Shown one piece after another: positions 20,281 through 29,006 of a DNA stretch of 64,000 nucleotides; position 1 is the first letter of the stretch, and every line of letters starts with the position of its first letter. The DNA lies in assembly GCF_001513745.1 (NCBI RefSeq), contig NZ_CP013382.1, positions 2,790,001 through 2,854,000 on the forward strand, written 5' to 3'. Source of the DNA: Burkholderia humptydooensis. Its GTDB lineage: Bacteria > Pseudomonadota > Gammaproteobacteria > Burkholderiales > Burkholderiaceae. Position numbers and translations under genes: made by a program. The notes under the pieces are model-generated. The model did no database searches and was not told where the DNA came from. It worked only from the letters and a program-made list of their open reading frames with translations.

Positions 20281-22549
20281 CGCCGCGATGCGCGCGCCGG
20301 CGCTGCGCGCGGCCGTTCGCGAGCGCGGCGAGCGCCGCGTCGTAGCCCTGCTTCTGCAATTGCGCGATCGCGTCCGACGAAAAATCGTAATCCTCGATGA
20401 ACGACAGCCGCCCGTCCCGGTTCAGCGTGATCCGCTCGATGTCGATCGCCGCGCGATTGCCCATCAGCCGGATGTAGAGCGGCTGCTGACGGATCTCGTT
20501 CGCGGCCGGCGCGTCGACGTGCGCGAGGATGCCGTCGACGAGATCGCGAAAATCGCTCGCGTATTCCTCGAAGCGCAGATCGTTGCGAACGCGGTCCATG
20601 TACGCGATTTCCTCGCGGCGCAGCATCACTTCGACGAGGTTCGTCGGCAGCGTCTTCGTGCCCGAGAACAGATCGACGATGAACACGCGTCCGCCGATCT
20701 GCCCGCACCGCGCGATCACGAGATCGAGCGGCGAGTTGCTGACGACGCCGCCGTCCCAGTATGGCCGGCCGTCGACGACGGTCCACGGCATTCCCGGCGG
20801 CAGGCTGCCGCTCGCGAGCAGATGCGTGGGGCTCAGGCGATCGACGTAGCTGTCGAAGATGCGCGGCTCGCCCGTCTCCACGTCGACTGCGGCGATCAAG
20901 AGGCGCGTCGGGCTCATGCCGAGCGAATCGAAATCGACGTAGCGCTCGATCAGCTTCTCGATCGACGACGCGTCGAAGAAGCTCGTCCATTTCGCGCGAA
21001 GCCGATCGGCGTCGAAGCCGAGCCGCGACCATTGCGGCTTCAGGAAATTCGGCACGCCGAACGACAGCACATACGTCGACAGCCACGCCTGATGCCACTG
21101 CGAGCCGTGCGGCAGCGGCAGCGCGATCGACATGTCGCGCCAGAACGCTTCGAGCGCCTTCGACGCGCCCGTCGGGTGGCTCGCGACGATCGCGCCGTTG
21201 AACGCGCCGATCGACACCGCGGAGATCACGTCGGGCCGCACGCCGTGCTGCTCGAGCGCCTTGATCGCACCGCACTCGAACGCGCCGAGCGCGCCGCCGC
21301 CCTGCAGGATCAGGATCGTCTGCACGGGCAGCCTGTCGAGCGCAAAGTTCGGATCGCTCAGTTTCGACTTCTGCGCGGCGACGTTCACGTGCAGCCGGAT
21401 CGCATCGTTCAGCGCGGCGATCTCGCCGGCCGGCCGGTCGATCGTGAACGCGGCGCGCAGCACGTCGTCGGCGAGATAGAGCAGCGTGTACGAGGAATCC
21501 TCGAACGAGCCGCGCTCGATCGTCTCGGTTGCGCCGGCCGGATAGCCGAGCAGGTTGTACGACAGCCCGAACACGCTGCCGTAGAAAATCGACACGTCGC
21601 GATACGGCAGCCGGCGCCCGAGCATGTTGCGCGCGGCGATCCTGCCCTGCCGCACCGCGTTGTCCCAGTGCTCGATCCGCCGCCGCACGCCGAAAATCGG
21701 ATCGCCGAAGTGCGCGACGTCGCCCGCCGCGAACACGTCCGGATCGGCCGTCTGCAGGAACGCGTCGACTTCGACCCCATCACCGAGCACGAGGCCGCTG
21801 CCGTCAAGCCAGCCGCAGTTCGGCGTGACGCCGACCGCCGCGACGAACAGATCGCACGGCCGCGTGCCGCCGTCGCTCGTCTCGACCGCCTCGACGCGCG
21901 CGTCGCCGAGCACGCGGCGCACCTCGCGGCTCGTCAGCACCTCGATGCCGCGGGCCTTGCAGAGCGCGTCGAAATGGCTCGCGAGCGCCGGCGCGCGCAG
22001 TGTCGGCATCACATCGGGCGCATGCTCGACGAGCGTCACCTGCAGGCCGAGCGCCTGCAGCGTCGCGGCGATCTCGACGCCGAGAAAACCGCCGCCCAGC
22101 ACCGTCGCGCGGCGCGCGTGCGCGCTCGCGTCCTTCAGCGCCTGCGCCTGCGCGACCGTGTGCAGCACGTGCACGCCGTCGAGCCCGATGCCGGGCAGCT
22201 CGGGCACCTTCGCGCTCGCGCCCGTCGCGATCAGCAGCTTGTGGTAACGGTATGCGACGCCGTTCGACGCGCGCACGATCCGCTTCGCGCGATCGAGGTG
22301 CTCGGCGCGCGCGTCGAGCACGATGTCGATGCGCTGCGATGCGTAGAACGCCGCGTCATGCAGCGTGATGCTCGCGGGCTGCGCGGCGCCCATCAGGAAT
22401 TCCTGGCTGAGCGGCGGGCGCTGATACGGCAGCACGGGCTCGCCGCAGAGGATCGCGATGCTCGCCGACGCGTCCTCGCCGCGCAGCGTCCGCGCGGCGC
22501 TGACGCTCGCGATGCCGCCGCCGATGAGCAGATAGTCGAATTCACGCAT
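20276..22549 (-). CDS. FAD-dependent oxidoreductase / patatin-like phospholipase fusion
   Basis: The 757-residue protein joins two enzymes. Residues 1-385 are a ferredoxin-reductase-like FAD/NAD oxidoreductase: FAD motif LIGGGIASVSAARTLRG (8-24), second dinucleotide motif VLGGGFLGVEIAATLQ (150-165), and DVFAAGDVAHFGD (271-283). Residues about 405-740 are a patatin-type lipase: oxyanion loop GGGALGAFECG (417-427), nucleophile S446 in AVSIGAFNGA (the first Gly of GxSxG is Ala), and catalytic Asp in DGG (599-601). Patatins cleave acyl lipids by a Ser-Asp dyad. ATG 22549 follows the TraR gene by 96 bp on the same strand, likely one operon. A redox-gated lipase is possible, but that is inference. 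Confidence 0.88.
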   Translation of the reverse strand: MREFDYLLIGGGIASVSAARTLRGEDASASIAILCGEPVLPYQRPPLSQEFLMGAAQPASITLHDAAFYASQRIDIVLDARAEHLDRAKRIVRASNGVAYRYHKLLIATGASAKVPELPGIGLDGVHVLHTVAQAQALKDASAHARRATVLGGGFLGVEIAATLQALGLQVTLVEHAPDVMPTLRAPALASHFDALCKARGIEVLTSREVRRVLGDARVEAVETSDGGTRPCDLFVAAVGVTPNCGWLDGSGLVLGDGVEVDAFLQTADPDVFAAGDVAHFGDPIFGVRRRIEHWDNAVRQGRIAARNMLGRRLPYRDVSIFYGSVFGLSYNLLGYPAGATETIERGSFEDSSYTLLYLADDVLRAAFTIDRPAGEIAALNDAIRLHVNVAAQKSKLSDPNFALDRLPVQTILILQGGGALGAFECGAIKALEQHGVRPDVISAVSIGAFNGAIVASHPTGASKALEAFWRDMSIALPLPHGSQWHQAWLSTYVLSFGVPNFLKPQWSRLGFDADRLRAKWTSFFDASSIEKLIERYVDFDSLGMSPTRLLIAAVDVETGEPRIFDSYVDRLSPTHLLASGSLPPGMPWTVVDGRPYWDGGVVSNSPLDLVIARCGQIGGRVFIVDLFSGTKTLPTNLVEVMLRREEIAYMDRVRNDLRFEEYASDFRDLVDGILAHVDAPAANEIRQQPLYIRLMGNRAAIDIERITLNRDGRLSFIEDYDFSSDAIAQLQKQGYDAALAALANGRAQRRRAHRGA

Positions 22550-22645
22550 CGGCGCCTCCCGTCGCCACGCCGCGCGCGGCGAACGCGGCGAACGCGGCGG
22601 GCTCGGCGCGCGTAGCGCGCGTGGTGTACGAACGACCGGCGCCGC

Positions 22646-23041
22646 TCACAGCGACGGCCTCGGCTGCGTCGCGAACCGCCGCTCGTGCGCGCGCTGGCAC
22701 GATGCGCAGCGCAACGCGGTCGGGCGCGCGAGCAGGCGCTCGTAGGCGATCGGCTGCCCGCAATCCGCGCAGAAGCCGTAGTCGCGCCGCGCGATCCGTT
22801 GCAGCGCCGCATCGACGTCGCGCAGCTCGGCGAGCTTCATGCCGATCAGCGCATGGCCGACGTCGACGAACAGATCCGCGTTCGCCTCGTCGCCTTCGTC
22901 GGGCGCGGGGCCCGCGAGGTTCGCATACGGCTCGTTGGCGCGCTGCCGCTCGCCTGCGCGCACGTCCGCCTGGAGCGCCTGCCTGCACGCGCGCAGCAGG
23001 GCGCCCAGAACCTGGAGTTGATGTTCGTCGAACGCTGCCAT
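22646..23041 (-). CDS. DksA/TraR-family zinc-finger protein
   Basis: The 131-residue protein ends in the DksA/TraR four-cysteine zinc finger: C91xxC94 in GFCADCGQPIAYERL and C112xxC115 in RCASCQ. The N-terminal part is helical and acidic, as expected for a secondary-channel coiled coil. DksA relatives bind RNA polymerase and modulate transcription in stress. ATG 23041 has GGAGG at good spacing. It opens a probable operon with the oxidoreductase-patatin fusion and lies divergently from the FNR-controlled phaZ, suggesting a stress role. Confidence 0.88.
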   Translation of the reverse strand: MAAFDEHQLQVLGALLRACRQALQADVRAGERQRANEPYANLAGPAPDEGDEANADLFVDVGHALIGMKLAELRDVDAALQRIARRDYGFCADCGQPIAYERLLARPTALRCASCQRAHERRFATQPRPSL

Positions 23042-23207
23042 CGGGTCCTCCGCGTTTCGCGTTGCCGCATCGGGCCGTCGCGCGGTGCGCGGCGACGGCG
23101 GGGCGATGCGTGCCGTGTTGCCTGCCGGGTTTGCCTTGAAGCTGCGATTTCCGCTTCGCCGCGCGGCGCTCCGCGTGCGGGCGCGTGTCCGGGCGACCGG
23201 CGGCGAT

Positions 23208-23246
23208 CCGTTTCCGTTTCTGCTTCTGCTTCTGCTTCCGTTTCCG
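23208..23246. repeat. 6-bp tandem repeat (CCGTTT/CTGCTT, 6.5 copies)
   Basis: Two CCGTTT units, three CTGCTT units, one CCGTTT and a partial copy form a pyrimidine-rich intergenic repeat upstream of the TraR gene. Copy number is probably variable; it lies in the 5' region of the TraR operon. Confidence 0.75.
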
Positions 23247-23422
23247 CGCGCCGCCCTCCGTGCGAAGCGCGTTCACGCCACGATGCCACCGCGATCGCGC
23301 CGCTGCAACGCCCTGCGTCGAACGATCGCGCGCCGGCGACCGCCGCCGTCATCGCGCCCCGCCGCCACATCGCGCCCCGCCGCCGGAACGCTCGGCTGCC
23401 GGGGCGCCCGGCCGCGATCTGC

Positions 23423-23436
23423 TTGACTATCGTCAA
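23423..23436 (+). promoter_or_regulatory. FNR/ANR-type box and promoter of phaZ
   Basis: TTGAC-TATC-GTCAA is a perfect inverted repeat of the FNR/ANR class. A -10-like TAATCT at 23458-23463 begins 28.5 bp from the box centre, placing the start of transcription near 23470, about 41 bp from the centre. This is the class II activator arrangement. The ATG of phaZ lies about 210 bp downstream. Confidence 0.75.
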
Positions 23437-23681
23437 TGACCCGCCGCACCCGGCTTTTAATCTGGCGATGCGGCGTTCGCCGGCCTATGCTGTCCCAATC
23501 CGATGCGCGTCGGACGCGCAGCGCCGCGGCAGGCGAATGCGCGCGCGCCCGCCGTCTCCGGCACGCTTTGCGAAGGCGGCCGCTTCGGTGCCGGAAGCGC
23601 CCCAGCCGCTTGCCGCTCCGCGCCCGCGCGCGCCGCGACGGCCGCGGCAGTGTGTCCCCGTACCGCCAGCAAGGAGGTCCG

Positions 23682-24959
23682 ATGCTGTACGCGTGGCTCG
23701 AAGCGCAACGTGAATTCTTCCGCGCATGCCAGCCGTGGGCGGGCGCCGCGCAGCACGCGAGCGCGAGCGCGAGCGCGCGCCCGGCCGGCTGGCCGACATG
23801 GGGCCCGATGGCGCGCGCGGCCGATGCGGTCCCCGCGCCGCCGCCGTTCGCGATCGCATCGGTCGCGATCGACGGCGCGGCCGTCCCGGTCGACGAATGC
23901 ATCGTCGACGACACGCCGTTCTGCGCGCTGCGCAAGTTCTCCCGCCGGCTCGACGGCGGCGCGGCCGCGCGCTCCGCGGTCTTTCTGTGCACGCCGCTCG
24001 CCGGCCACCATGCGGTGATGCTGCGCGAGACCGTCGAGACGATGCTCGCGACGCGTGACGTCTACGTGACCGACTGGCGCAACGCTCGCGACGTCCCGCC
24101 CGACGCGGGCGCGTTCGGCCTCGACGACTACGTGTGCACGCTCGAGCACTTCATCGCCGGCGCGGACGGAGACAGGCTGCACCTGATGGCGGTCTGCCAG
24201 GCGACGGTGCCCGCGCTCGCGGCCGCCGCGCTGCTTGCGGCGCGCGGCGTCCACGTCGCGAGCGTCGCGCTGCTCGGCGGCCCGATCGACACGCGCTCGC
24301 ACCCGACGCTCGTCGACCGCTTCGCGCTCGAACACGACCTCGACTGGTTCCGCCGCGCGGCGATCGACGTCGTGCCGCCGCCGTATGCGGGCGCGGGGCG
24401 GCGCGTCTATCCGGGCTTCATCCAGCACGCGGCGATCGTCGTGGCGCATCCGCAGCGGCGCGTGTCGCTCGAAAGCCGCTACTGGGCCGCGTGGATGACG
24501 GGCGATCTCGCGTCCGCCGCGCGCTGCCTGCGCGAGATGAACGAATATGGCGCGGTGCTCGACATGACCGAGCGCTATTTCCTCGACACGATCCGCGTGA
24601 TCTTTCACGAGCGGCTGCTCGCGCAAGGCCGCTGGTCGATCGGCTGCCGCCGCGTCGCGCCGGAGCAGCTCACGCGCACTGCGCTCTGCACGATCGAAGG
24701 CGGCCGCGACGACATCGCCGGCACCGGCCAGACGCACGCCGCGCATGAGCTGTGCAACGCGGTGCCCGACGCCGCGCGCGAGCGGATCACCGAGCCGGAC
24801 TGCGATCACTACGACCTCTTTCTCGGCCCACACTGGCGGCGCTCGATCCATCCGGCGCTCGACGCGTTCTGGGCGCGCGCGGAAGCGGCGCGGCGCGCGG
24901 CCAGCGAGCCGCCGCGCGGCGCGCAGAGCGTCGAGCCCGAGCACCGAATCACGCATTGA
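23682..24959 (+). CDS. phaZ: Intracellular polyhydroxyalkanoate depolymerase
   Basis: The 425-residue protein matches intracellular PHB depolymerases of the Ralstonia PhaZ1 type. Shared landmarks are the N-terminal MLYAWLEAQREF, TPLAGHHAVMLRETV, VYVTDWRNARDVP, GGPIDTR, VYPGFIQH, and the nucleophile cysteine C172 in VCQATVPALAA. Late catalytic elements are DDIAGTGQTHAAHEL and CDHYDLFLGPHWR. It releases hydroxybutyrate from stored PHB in the cytoplasm. AAGGAGG precedes ATG 23682; a longer frame start at 23436 falls inside the FNR box. It likely heads an operon with the RNR-like gene 99 bp downstream. Carbon-store use fits oxygen limitation. Confidence 0.92.
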   Translation: MLYAWLEAQREFFRACQPWAGAAQHASASASARPAGWPTWGPMARAADAVPAPPPFAIASVAIDGAAVPVDECIVDDTPFCALRKFSRRLDGGAAARSAVFLCTPLAGHHAVMLRETVETMLATRDVYVTDWRNARDVPPDAGAFGLDDYVCTLEHFIAGADGDRLHLMAVCQATVPALAAAALLAARGVHVASVALLGGPIDTRSHPTLVDRFALEHDLDWFRRAAIDVVPPPYAGAGRRVYPGFIQHAAIVVAHPQRRVSLESRYWAAWMTGDLASAARCLREMNEYGAVLDMTERYFLDTIRVIFHERLLAQGRWSIGCRRVAPEQLTRTALCTIEGGRDDIAGTGQTHAAHELCNAVPDAARERITEPDCDHYDLFLGPHWRRSIHPALDAFWARAEAARRAASEPPRGAQSVEPEHRITH

Positions 24960-25058
24960 GCCGCGCGGCGAACCACCGCGCGCGGCGCGCGCGCACGCCG
25001 CTTGCGGACGATCAACAAACGCACGCGCGTCGGTCGCCACGCCGATTCGTTCGTCCGC

Positions 25059-26843
25059 ATGATCGGCATCATGGACGACCAACCGATCTGCGACGCCGTA
25101 TTCGCCGACCGCTACGCGCTGCCGGGCGAGAACTCGCGCGCCCAGGCGTGCGCGCGGGTCGCTCGCGCGCTCGCGCTCGCGGAGCCGGCGGCGACGCGCT
25201 CGAGCGCCGCGCGGCGCTTCTACCGGAACCTGCTGAACGGCGCGCTCGGCGCGGGCCGCATCATGGCGCGCGCGGGCGCCGCGCCGGACCAGACGATGGC
25301 GAGCTGCTTCGTGCATCCGATCCGCGCGCCCGCCGCGCTCACGCGCTTTCAACCGAACCTAGACGAGGCGCTCGACGAAGCGCGCCTCGCGCTCGCGATG
25401 GGCGCCGACCTCGGCTACGACTTCTCGGACATCCCGCCCGCTGGCGCGCGGCCCGACGCGGACCAGCCGACGTCGCCCGGCGTGCGCGCGGCGCTCGACC
25501 GGTTCGATCGCATCGGCGCGCAGGCGGGCGAGCGCGACGGCCGCCACCGCGCGCAGCTCGCGGTGCTGCGCTGCGACCATCCGGATCTGTCCGCATTCGC
25601 CACAGCGAAGTGCGGTCGCGAGCGCGGACATGCGCACCGGACGACGCTCGAGCTCGCGGTGGCCGTCACCGACGCGTTCATGCAGGCGGTCGAGCAGGAT
25701 CTGCCGTGGACGCTGCGGCACCCCGCGCCGCCGCGCGACGCGGCGAGCGGCGCGCTGCCCGCCGCGGACGGCGCATGGACGTATGCGAGCGTGCCCGCGC
25801 GCAATTTGTGGCGCGAGATCGTAGCGGCCGCGCGCGACGGCGCGGGGCCCGGCCTCGTGTTCGTCGACGCGATCGACGCCGCCGATCCGCTGCGCGGCCG
25901 CGAGCGAATCGACGCGACGAGCCCGTGCGGCGCGCAACCGCTGCCGCCGTACGGCAGCGCGATGCTGGGCGCGGTCGACCTGTCGCGCTTCGTGCGCAAT
26001 CCGTTCGGCGCCGGCGGCGAGCCGCGCTTCGATTTCGCCGCGTTCGACGCGGCCGTGCGCGTCGAGGTGCGCCTGCTCGACAACGCGCTCGACATCGCAC
26101 GCTGGCCGCTCGCCGCGCACGCGCGCGAGTCGTACCAGAAGCGGCGGATCGGCGTCGGCGTGACGGGGCTCGCGGACATGCTCGCGATGATGCGGCTGCG
26201 CTACGATTCGCCGGCCGCGCGCGAGATGGCGCGCTACATCGCGTCCGACCTGCGCAATCTCGCGTATTCGGCATCGGCCGAACTCGCCGCCGAGCGCGGC
26301 GCGTATCCGCTGTGCGACCGCCATGCGCATCTCGACGCGCTGCGCGCGGGGCCGCCGCTGCCGCATGCGGTCTGCCACGCGATCGAGCGCGACGGGCTGC
26401 GCAACAGCCATCTGACGTCGTTCGCGCCCGCCGTCGGCGTGAGCCTCGCGTTCGGCGACAACTGCTCGCCCGGCATCGAGCCGGCGCGCGCGTGGATCGA
26501 GCACCGGACGGTGCGCGCAGGCGCGGCCGGCGCGCCGGGGATGCGCGCGGAGAACCACGCGCACCGGCTGTTCCGGTCGCTGCGCGGCGAGCGCGTCGCG
26601 CTGCCGGAGTATTTCGCGACCGAAGCGGACATCGCGCCGGGCGACCGCCTCGCGATGCGCGCGGCGCTGCAGCCATGCGTCGACGCGGGGATCGGGAATA
26701 CGCTGACCTTGGCGAGCCATTACTCGCTCGAGGAGGTCAACGCATTGCTGTTCGCCGCGTGGCGCGCGAAACTGAAGAGCGTCGCGATACGGCGAACGGA
26801 TCTCGCGCGCGACGCGCAATCGGGCGACGGCGACCGCGCTTAG
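25059..26843 (+). CDS. Class II ribonucleotide reductase homologue with altered active site
   Basis: About 594 residues align by eye with B12-dependent class II reductases (NrdJ/NrdZ): ASCFVHPI (C83), ATSPCGAQPLPPYG (286-299), RRIGVGVTGLADML, and RNSHLTSFAP...GIEP near the C-terminus. In working enzymes the central motif is NPCGE; here it reads SPCGA (S288, C290, A292), so the catalytic Asn and Glu are gone. The second redox cysteine (C in CNLGS) is replaced by AMLGA at 301-305, the APTGTIS loop reads APAVGVS, and no C-terminal Cys tail is present. The start is uncertain: ATG 25059 or 25071, or TTG 25002; none has a good ribosome site. It is probably a pseudoenzyme or specialised radical protein. 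Confidence 0.85.
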   Translation: MIGIMDDQPICDAVFADRYALPGENSRAQACARVARALALAEPAATRSSAARRFYRNLLNGALGAGRIMARAGAAPDQTMASCFVHPIRAPAALTRFQPNLDEALDEARLALAMGADLGYDFSDIPPAGARPDADQPTSPGVRAALDRFDRIGAQAGERDGRHRAQLAVLRCDHPDLSAFATAKCGRERGHAHRTTLELAVAVTDAFMQAVEQDLPWTLRHPAPPRDAASGALPAADGAWTYASVPARNLWREIVAAARDGAGPGLVFVDAIDAADPLRGRERIDATSPCGAQPLPPYGSAMLGAVDLSRFVRNPFGAGGEPRFDFAAFDAAVRVEVRLLDNALDIARWPLAAHARESYQKRRIGVGVTGLADMLAMMRLRYDSPAAREMARYIASDLRNLAYSASAELAAERGAYPLCDRHAHLDALRAGPPLPHAVCHAIERDGLRNSHLTSFAPAVGVSLAFGDNCSPGIEPARAWIEHRTVRAGAAGAPGMRAENHAHRLFRSLRGERVALPEYFATEADIAPGDRLAMRAALQPCVDAGIGNTLTLASHYSLEEVNALLFAAWRAKLKSVAIRRTDLARDAQSGDGDRA

Positions 26844-26895
26844 AGTCTGTTCACGCTGATGACGACCTGGCGCAGCGCTCGGCGCGCGCGGGCGC

Positions 26896-26909
26896 TTGAC
26901 CCACGTCAA
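26896..26909 (+). promoter_or_regulatory. FNR/ANR-type box upstream of the APH/P-loop fusion gene
   Basis: TTGAC-CCAC-GTCAA is a perfect inverted repeat. A -10-like TCGAAT at 26932-26937 starts 29.5 bp from the box centre. Predicted transcription start is near 26944, about 94 bp before ATG 27038. Confidence 0.75.
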
Positions 26910-27037
26910 GCCGACGCCCGGCGCAATCGGGTCGAATGACGACGGGCGCGATCGCGGCGCGGCGGTCTCCACACTGCGGCAGCCGCGCGGCAGGCAGCGC
27001 CTCATCCCGCGCGACCACGATCCCCGGAGGTGACGAG

Positions 27038-28738
27038 ATGCGCCGTTCGCGCCAGCCGAAGCCCGCGAAATCCGCCGACTTGCCGAGCCGCGCACGCGGC
27101 GCCGCGCGCACGACCGCCATCCGCGGCAACGGCCCGCGGCGGCGCGCCGTGCGCGAACGCGCGGCGCGCCGCCTGTCGCGCGAAATCGACGCGACGCTGC
27201 GCCGGGCGTCGACGTATCCGCATCCGGCCGGCCGCATCGTGCGCATCGAAACGCACATCTCCGTCGTCTATCTCGTCGGACGCTTCGCATACAAGCGCCT
27301 GAAGCCGTTCGACTTCGGCTTCGCGAACTTCGGCGACCTCGCCGCGCGCCGCCGCGCGTGCGAAGCGGAGCTCACGCTGAACCGCCCGCTCGCCGCGCCA
27401 ATCTATCTCGCGACCGGCCCGGTCGTGCGTCGCACGCGCGGCCTGCGCCTGTTCGGCGCGGGCGCCGCCGTCGATCACGTCGTCCGGATGCGCCGCTTCG
27501 ACGAGCGGATGCTGTTCTCCCGGCTGCTCGCGCGCGGCGCGCTCGGCGCGGCGGACATCGACGCCGCCGCGACGCGCCTCGCCGCGTACCATCTGCACGC
27601 GCCGCGCGACGTCCCGCGGCGCGCGTACGGCAGCGCGCACGAGCTGCGCAAGCAGATCGACGACGTGTTCGCGCCGCTCGAACGCGCGCTCGGCGCGGCG
27701 TTGCCGGCGGCGCTGCGCGCGTGGTGCGGGCGGCGCTGCGACGAACTCGCCGTGCATCTCGACGCACGGCGAGCCGACGGCTACGTCCGCGCGTGCCACG
27801 GCGACCTGCATCTGAACAACGTCGTGAAGCGCGGCCGGCACGCGCTGATGTTCGACTGCATCGATTTCGACGACGCGCTGCGCTGGATCGACGTGATCAA
27901 CGATCTGTCTTTTCTGCTGATGGATCTGCGCGCGCACGATCGCGCCGATCTCGCGCACCGGCTGCTGAACCGCTGGCTCGACGAGACGGGCGATTTCGCG
28001 GGTCTCGCCGCGCTGCCGCTGTACGTCGCGTATCGCGCGCTCGTGCGGGCGCTCGTCGCGACGATGCGCGCGGGCGGCGGCGGCGCGGCGCGCGCCGAGC
28101 TCGCGCGCCAATACGTCGACGTCGCCGCGCACGCGGCCCGCGCGCGCCGCCCATGCCTGCTGCTGTGCCACGGCTATTCGGGTTCGGGCAAATCGGTCGC
28201 GAGCCGCGCGCTCGCCGACGTGTCCGGCGCGATCCGGCTATCGAGCGACAGCGAGCGCAAGCGCGCGCGGCCGTTCGCGGCGGTCGACGCGCGGCCGCTT
28301 CCCGCGGCCGCGTACACGCCGCAGCAGATCGACGCGCAATACGCGCGCCTGCGCGCGCTCGCGCGCGACGTGCTGCGCGCCGGCTACACGGCGCTCGTCG
28401 ATGCGACGTTTCTCTCGCATGCGCGCCGCGCGCGTTTCGTCGCGCTCGCGCGCGAAACCGGCGTACCCGTGTTCATTCTCGATTTCCATGCGAGCCGCGC
28501 ATGCCTCGAACGACGCGTCGATGCGCGCGCCGCCGCGCAGAACGATCGCTCGGACGCGGGCGCGGCCGTGCTTGCGGCGCAACTCGCGACCGCCGATCCG
28601 CTCGACGCCGGCGAACGCGCGCGCGCGATCGGCTTCGATACCGACGTGCCGCTCGCGACGATCCGGTCGGCCGGATATTGGCGGGCGGTGCTCGACGTGC
28701 TCGACGCCGCGAGTGCGGACGCACCCGCAACGGGCTGA
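27038..28738 (+). CDS. Aminoglycoside-phosphotransferase-like / P-loop kinase fusion
   Basis: The 566-residue protein combines an APH-like kinase domain (about 45-345) with a C-terminal P-loop domain (about 370-560). APH features are the catalytic loop HGDLHLNN (254-261) and metal-binding IDFDD (275-279). The P-loop GYSGSGKS is at 379-386, followed by zeta-toxin/AAA_33-like LSSDSERKR and a late Asp-rich region. The same two-domain order is known for M. tuberculosis Rv2004c, a DosR-regulon protein. Substrates are unknown and drug resistance should not be assumed. GGAGG precedes ATG 27038; the upstream ATG 26936 coincides with the promoter and is not used. The first 40 residues are basic and probably disordered. 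Confidence 0.85.
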   Translation: MRRSRQPKPAKSADLPSRARGAARTTAIRGNGPRRRAVRERAARRLSREIDATLRRASTYPHPAGRIVRIETHISVVYLVGRFAYKRLKPFDFGFANFGDLAARRRACEAELTLNRPLAAPIYLATGPVVRRTRGLRLFGAGAAVDHVVRMRRFDERMLFSRLLARGALGAADIDAAATRLAAYHLHAPRDVPRRAYGSAHELRKQIDDVFAPLERALGAALPAALRAWCGRRCDELAVHLDARRADGYVRACHGDLHLNNVVKRGRHALMFDCIDFDDALRWIDVINDLSFLLMDLRAHDRADLAHRLLNRWLDETGDFAGLAALPLYVAYRALVRALVATMRAGGGGAARAELARQYVDVAAHAARARRPCLLLCHGYSGSGKSVASRALADVSGAIRLSSDSERKRARPFAAVDARPLPAAAYTPQQIDAQYARLRALARDVLRAGYTALVDATFLSHARRARFVALARETGVPVFILDFHASRACLERRVDARAAAQNDRSDAGAAVLAAQLATADPLDAGERARAIGFDTDVPLATIRSAGYWRAVLDVLDAASADAPATG

Positions 28739-28871
28739 CGCCGCAGCGCGCCGCGCCCGCGCGAACACATCGCGCCGCCGCCGCGCATCGCGTGCCCATC
28801 TGCCCGCACTGCAACGACGAAGAGCGCTCCGCCCCGAACCGAATACCCGCTCGCCCCCCGCCCATTCGCCG

Positions 28872-28885
28872 TTGATCTGGGTCAA
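28872..28885 (+). promoter_or_regulatory. FNR/ANR-type box upstream of the Acg-type nitroreductase
   Basis: TTGAT-CTGG-GTCAA is an FNR-class inverted repeat. TAGACT at 28908-28913 begins 29.5 bp from its centre, predicting transcription from about 28920, 87 bp before ATG 29007. The SulP gene downstream is probably in the same transcript. Confidence 0.75.
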
Positions 28886-29006
28886 GCCCCGCGCGACAGC
28901 CGCTCCATAGACTGAAATCGACGCTGCGCAGCCCGCATCGCCCCCGAATCCCGGCGCGTCGTCCCCGCCCGCACGCGAACGCGCCTCCCGACAGGAGACC
29001 CGCAAC

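Larger units (their letters stand above)
23042..23681. other. 640-bp divergent regulatory gap (TraR / phaZ)
   Basis: The gap contains a 6-bp tandem repeat (23208-23246), the FNR-type box (23423-23436) with a matching -10, and about 210 bp of probable phaZ leader. No gene is supported. Confidence 0.55.
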
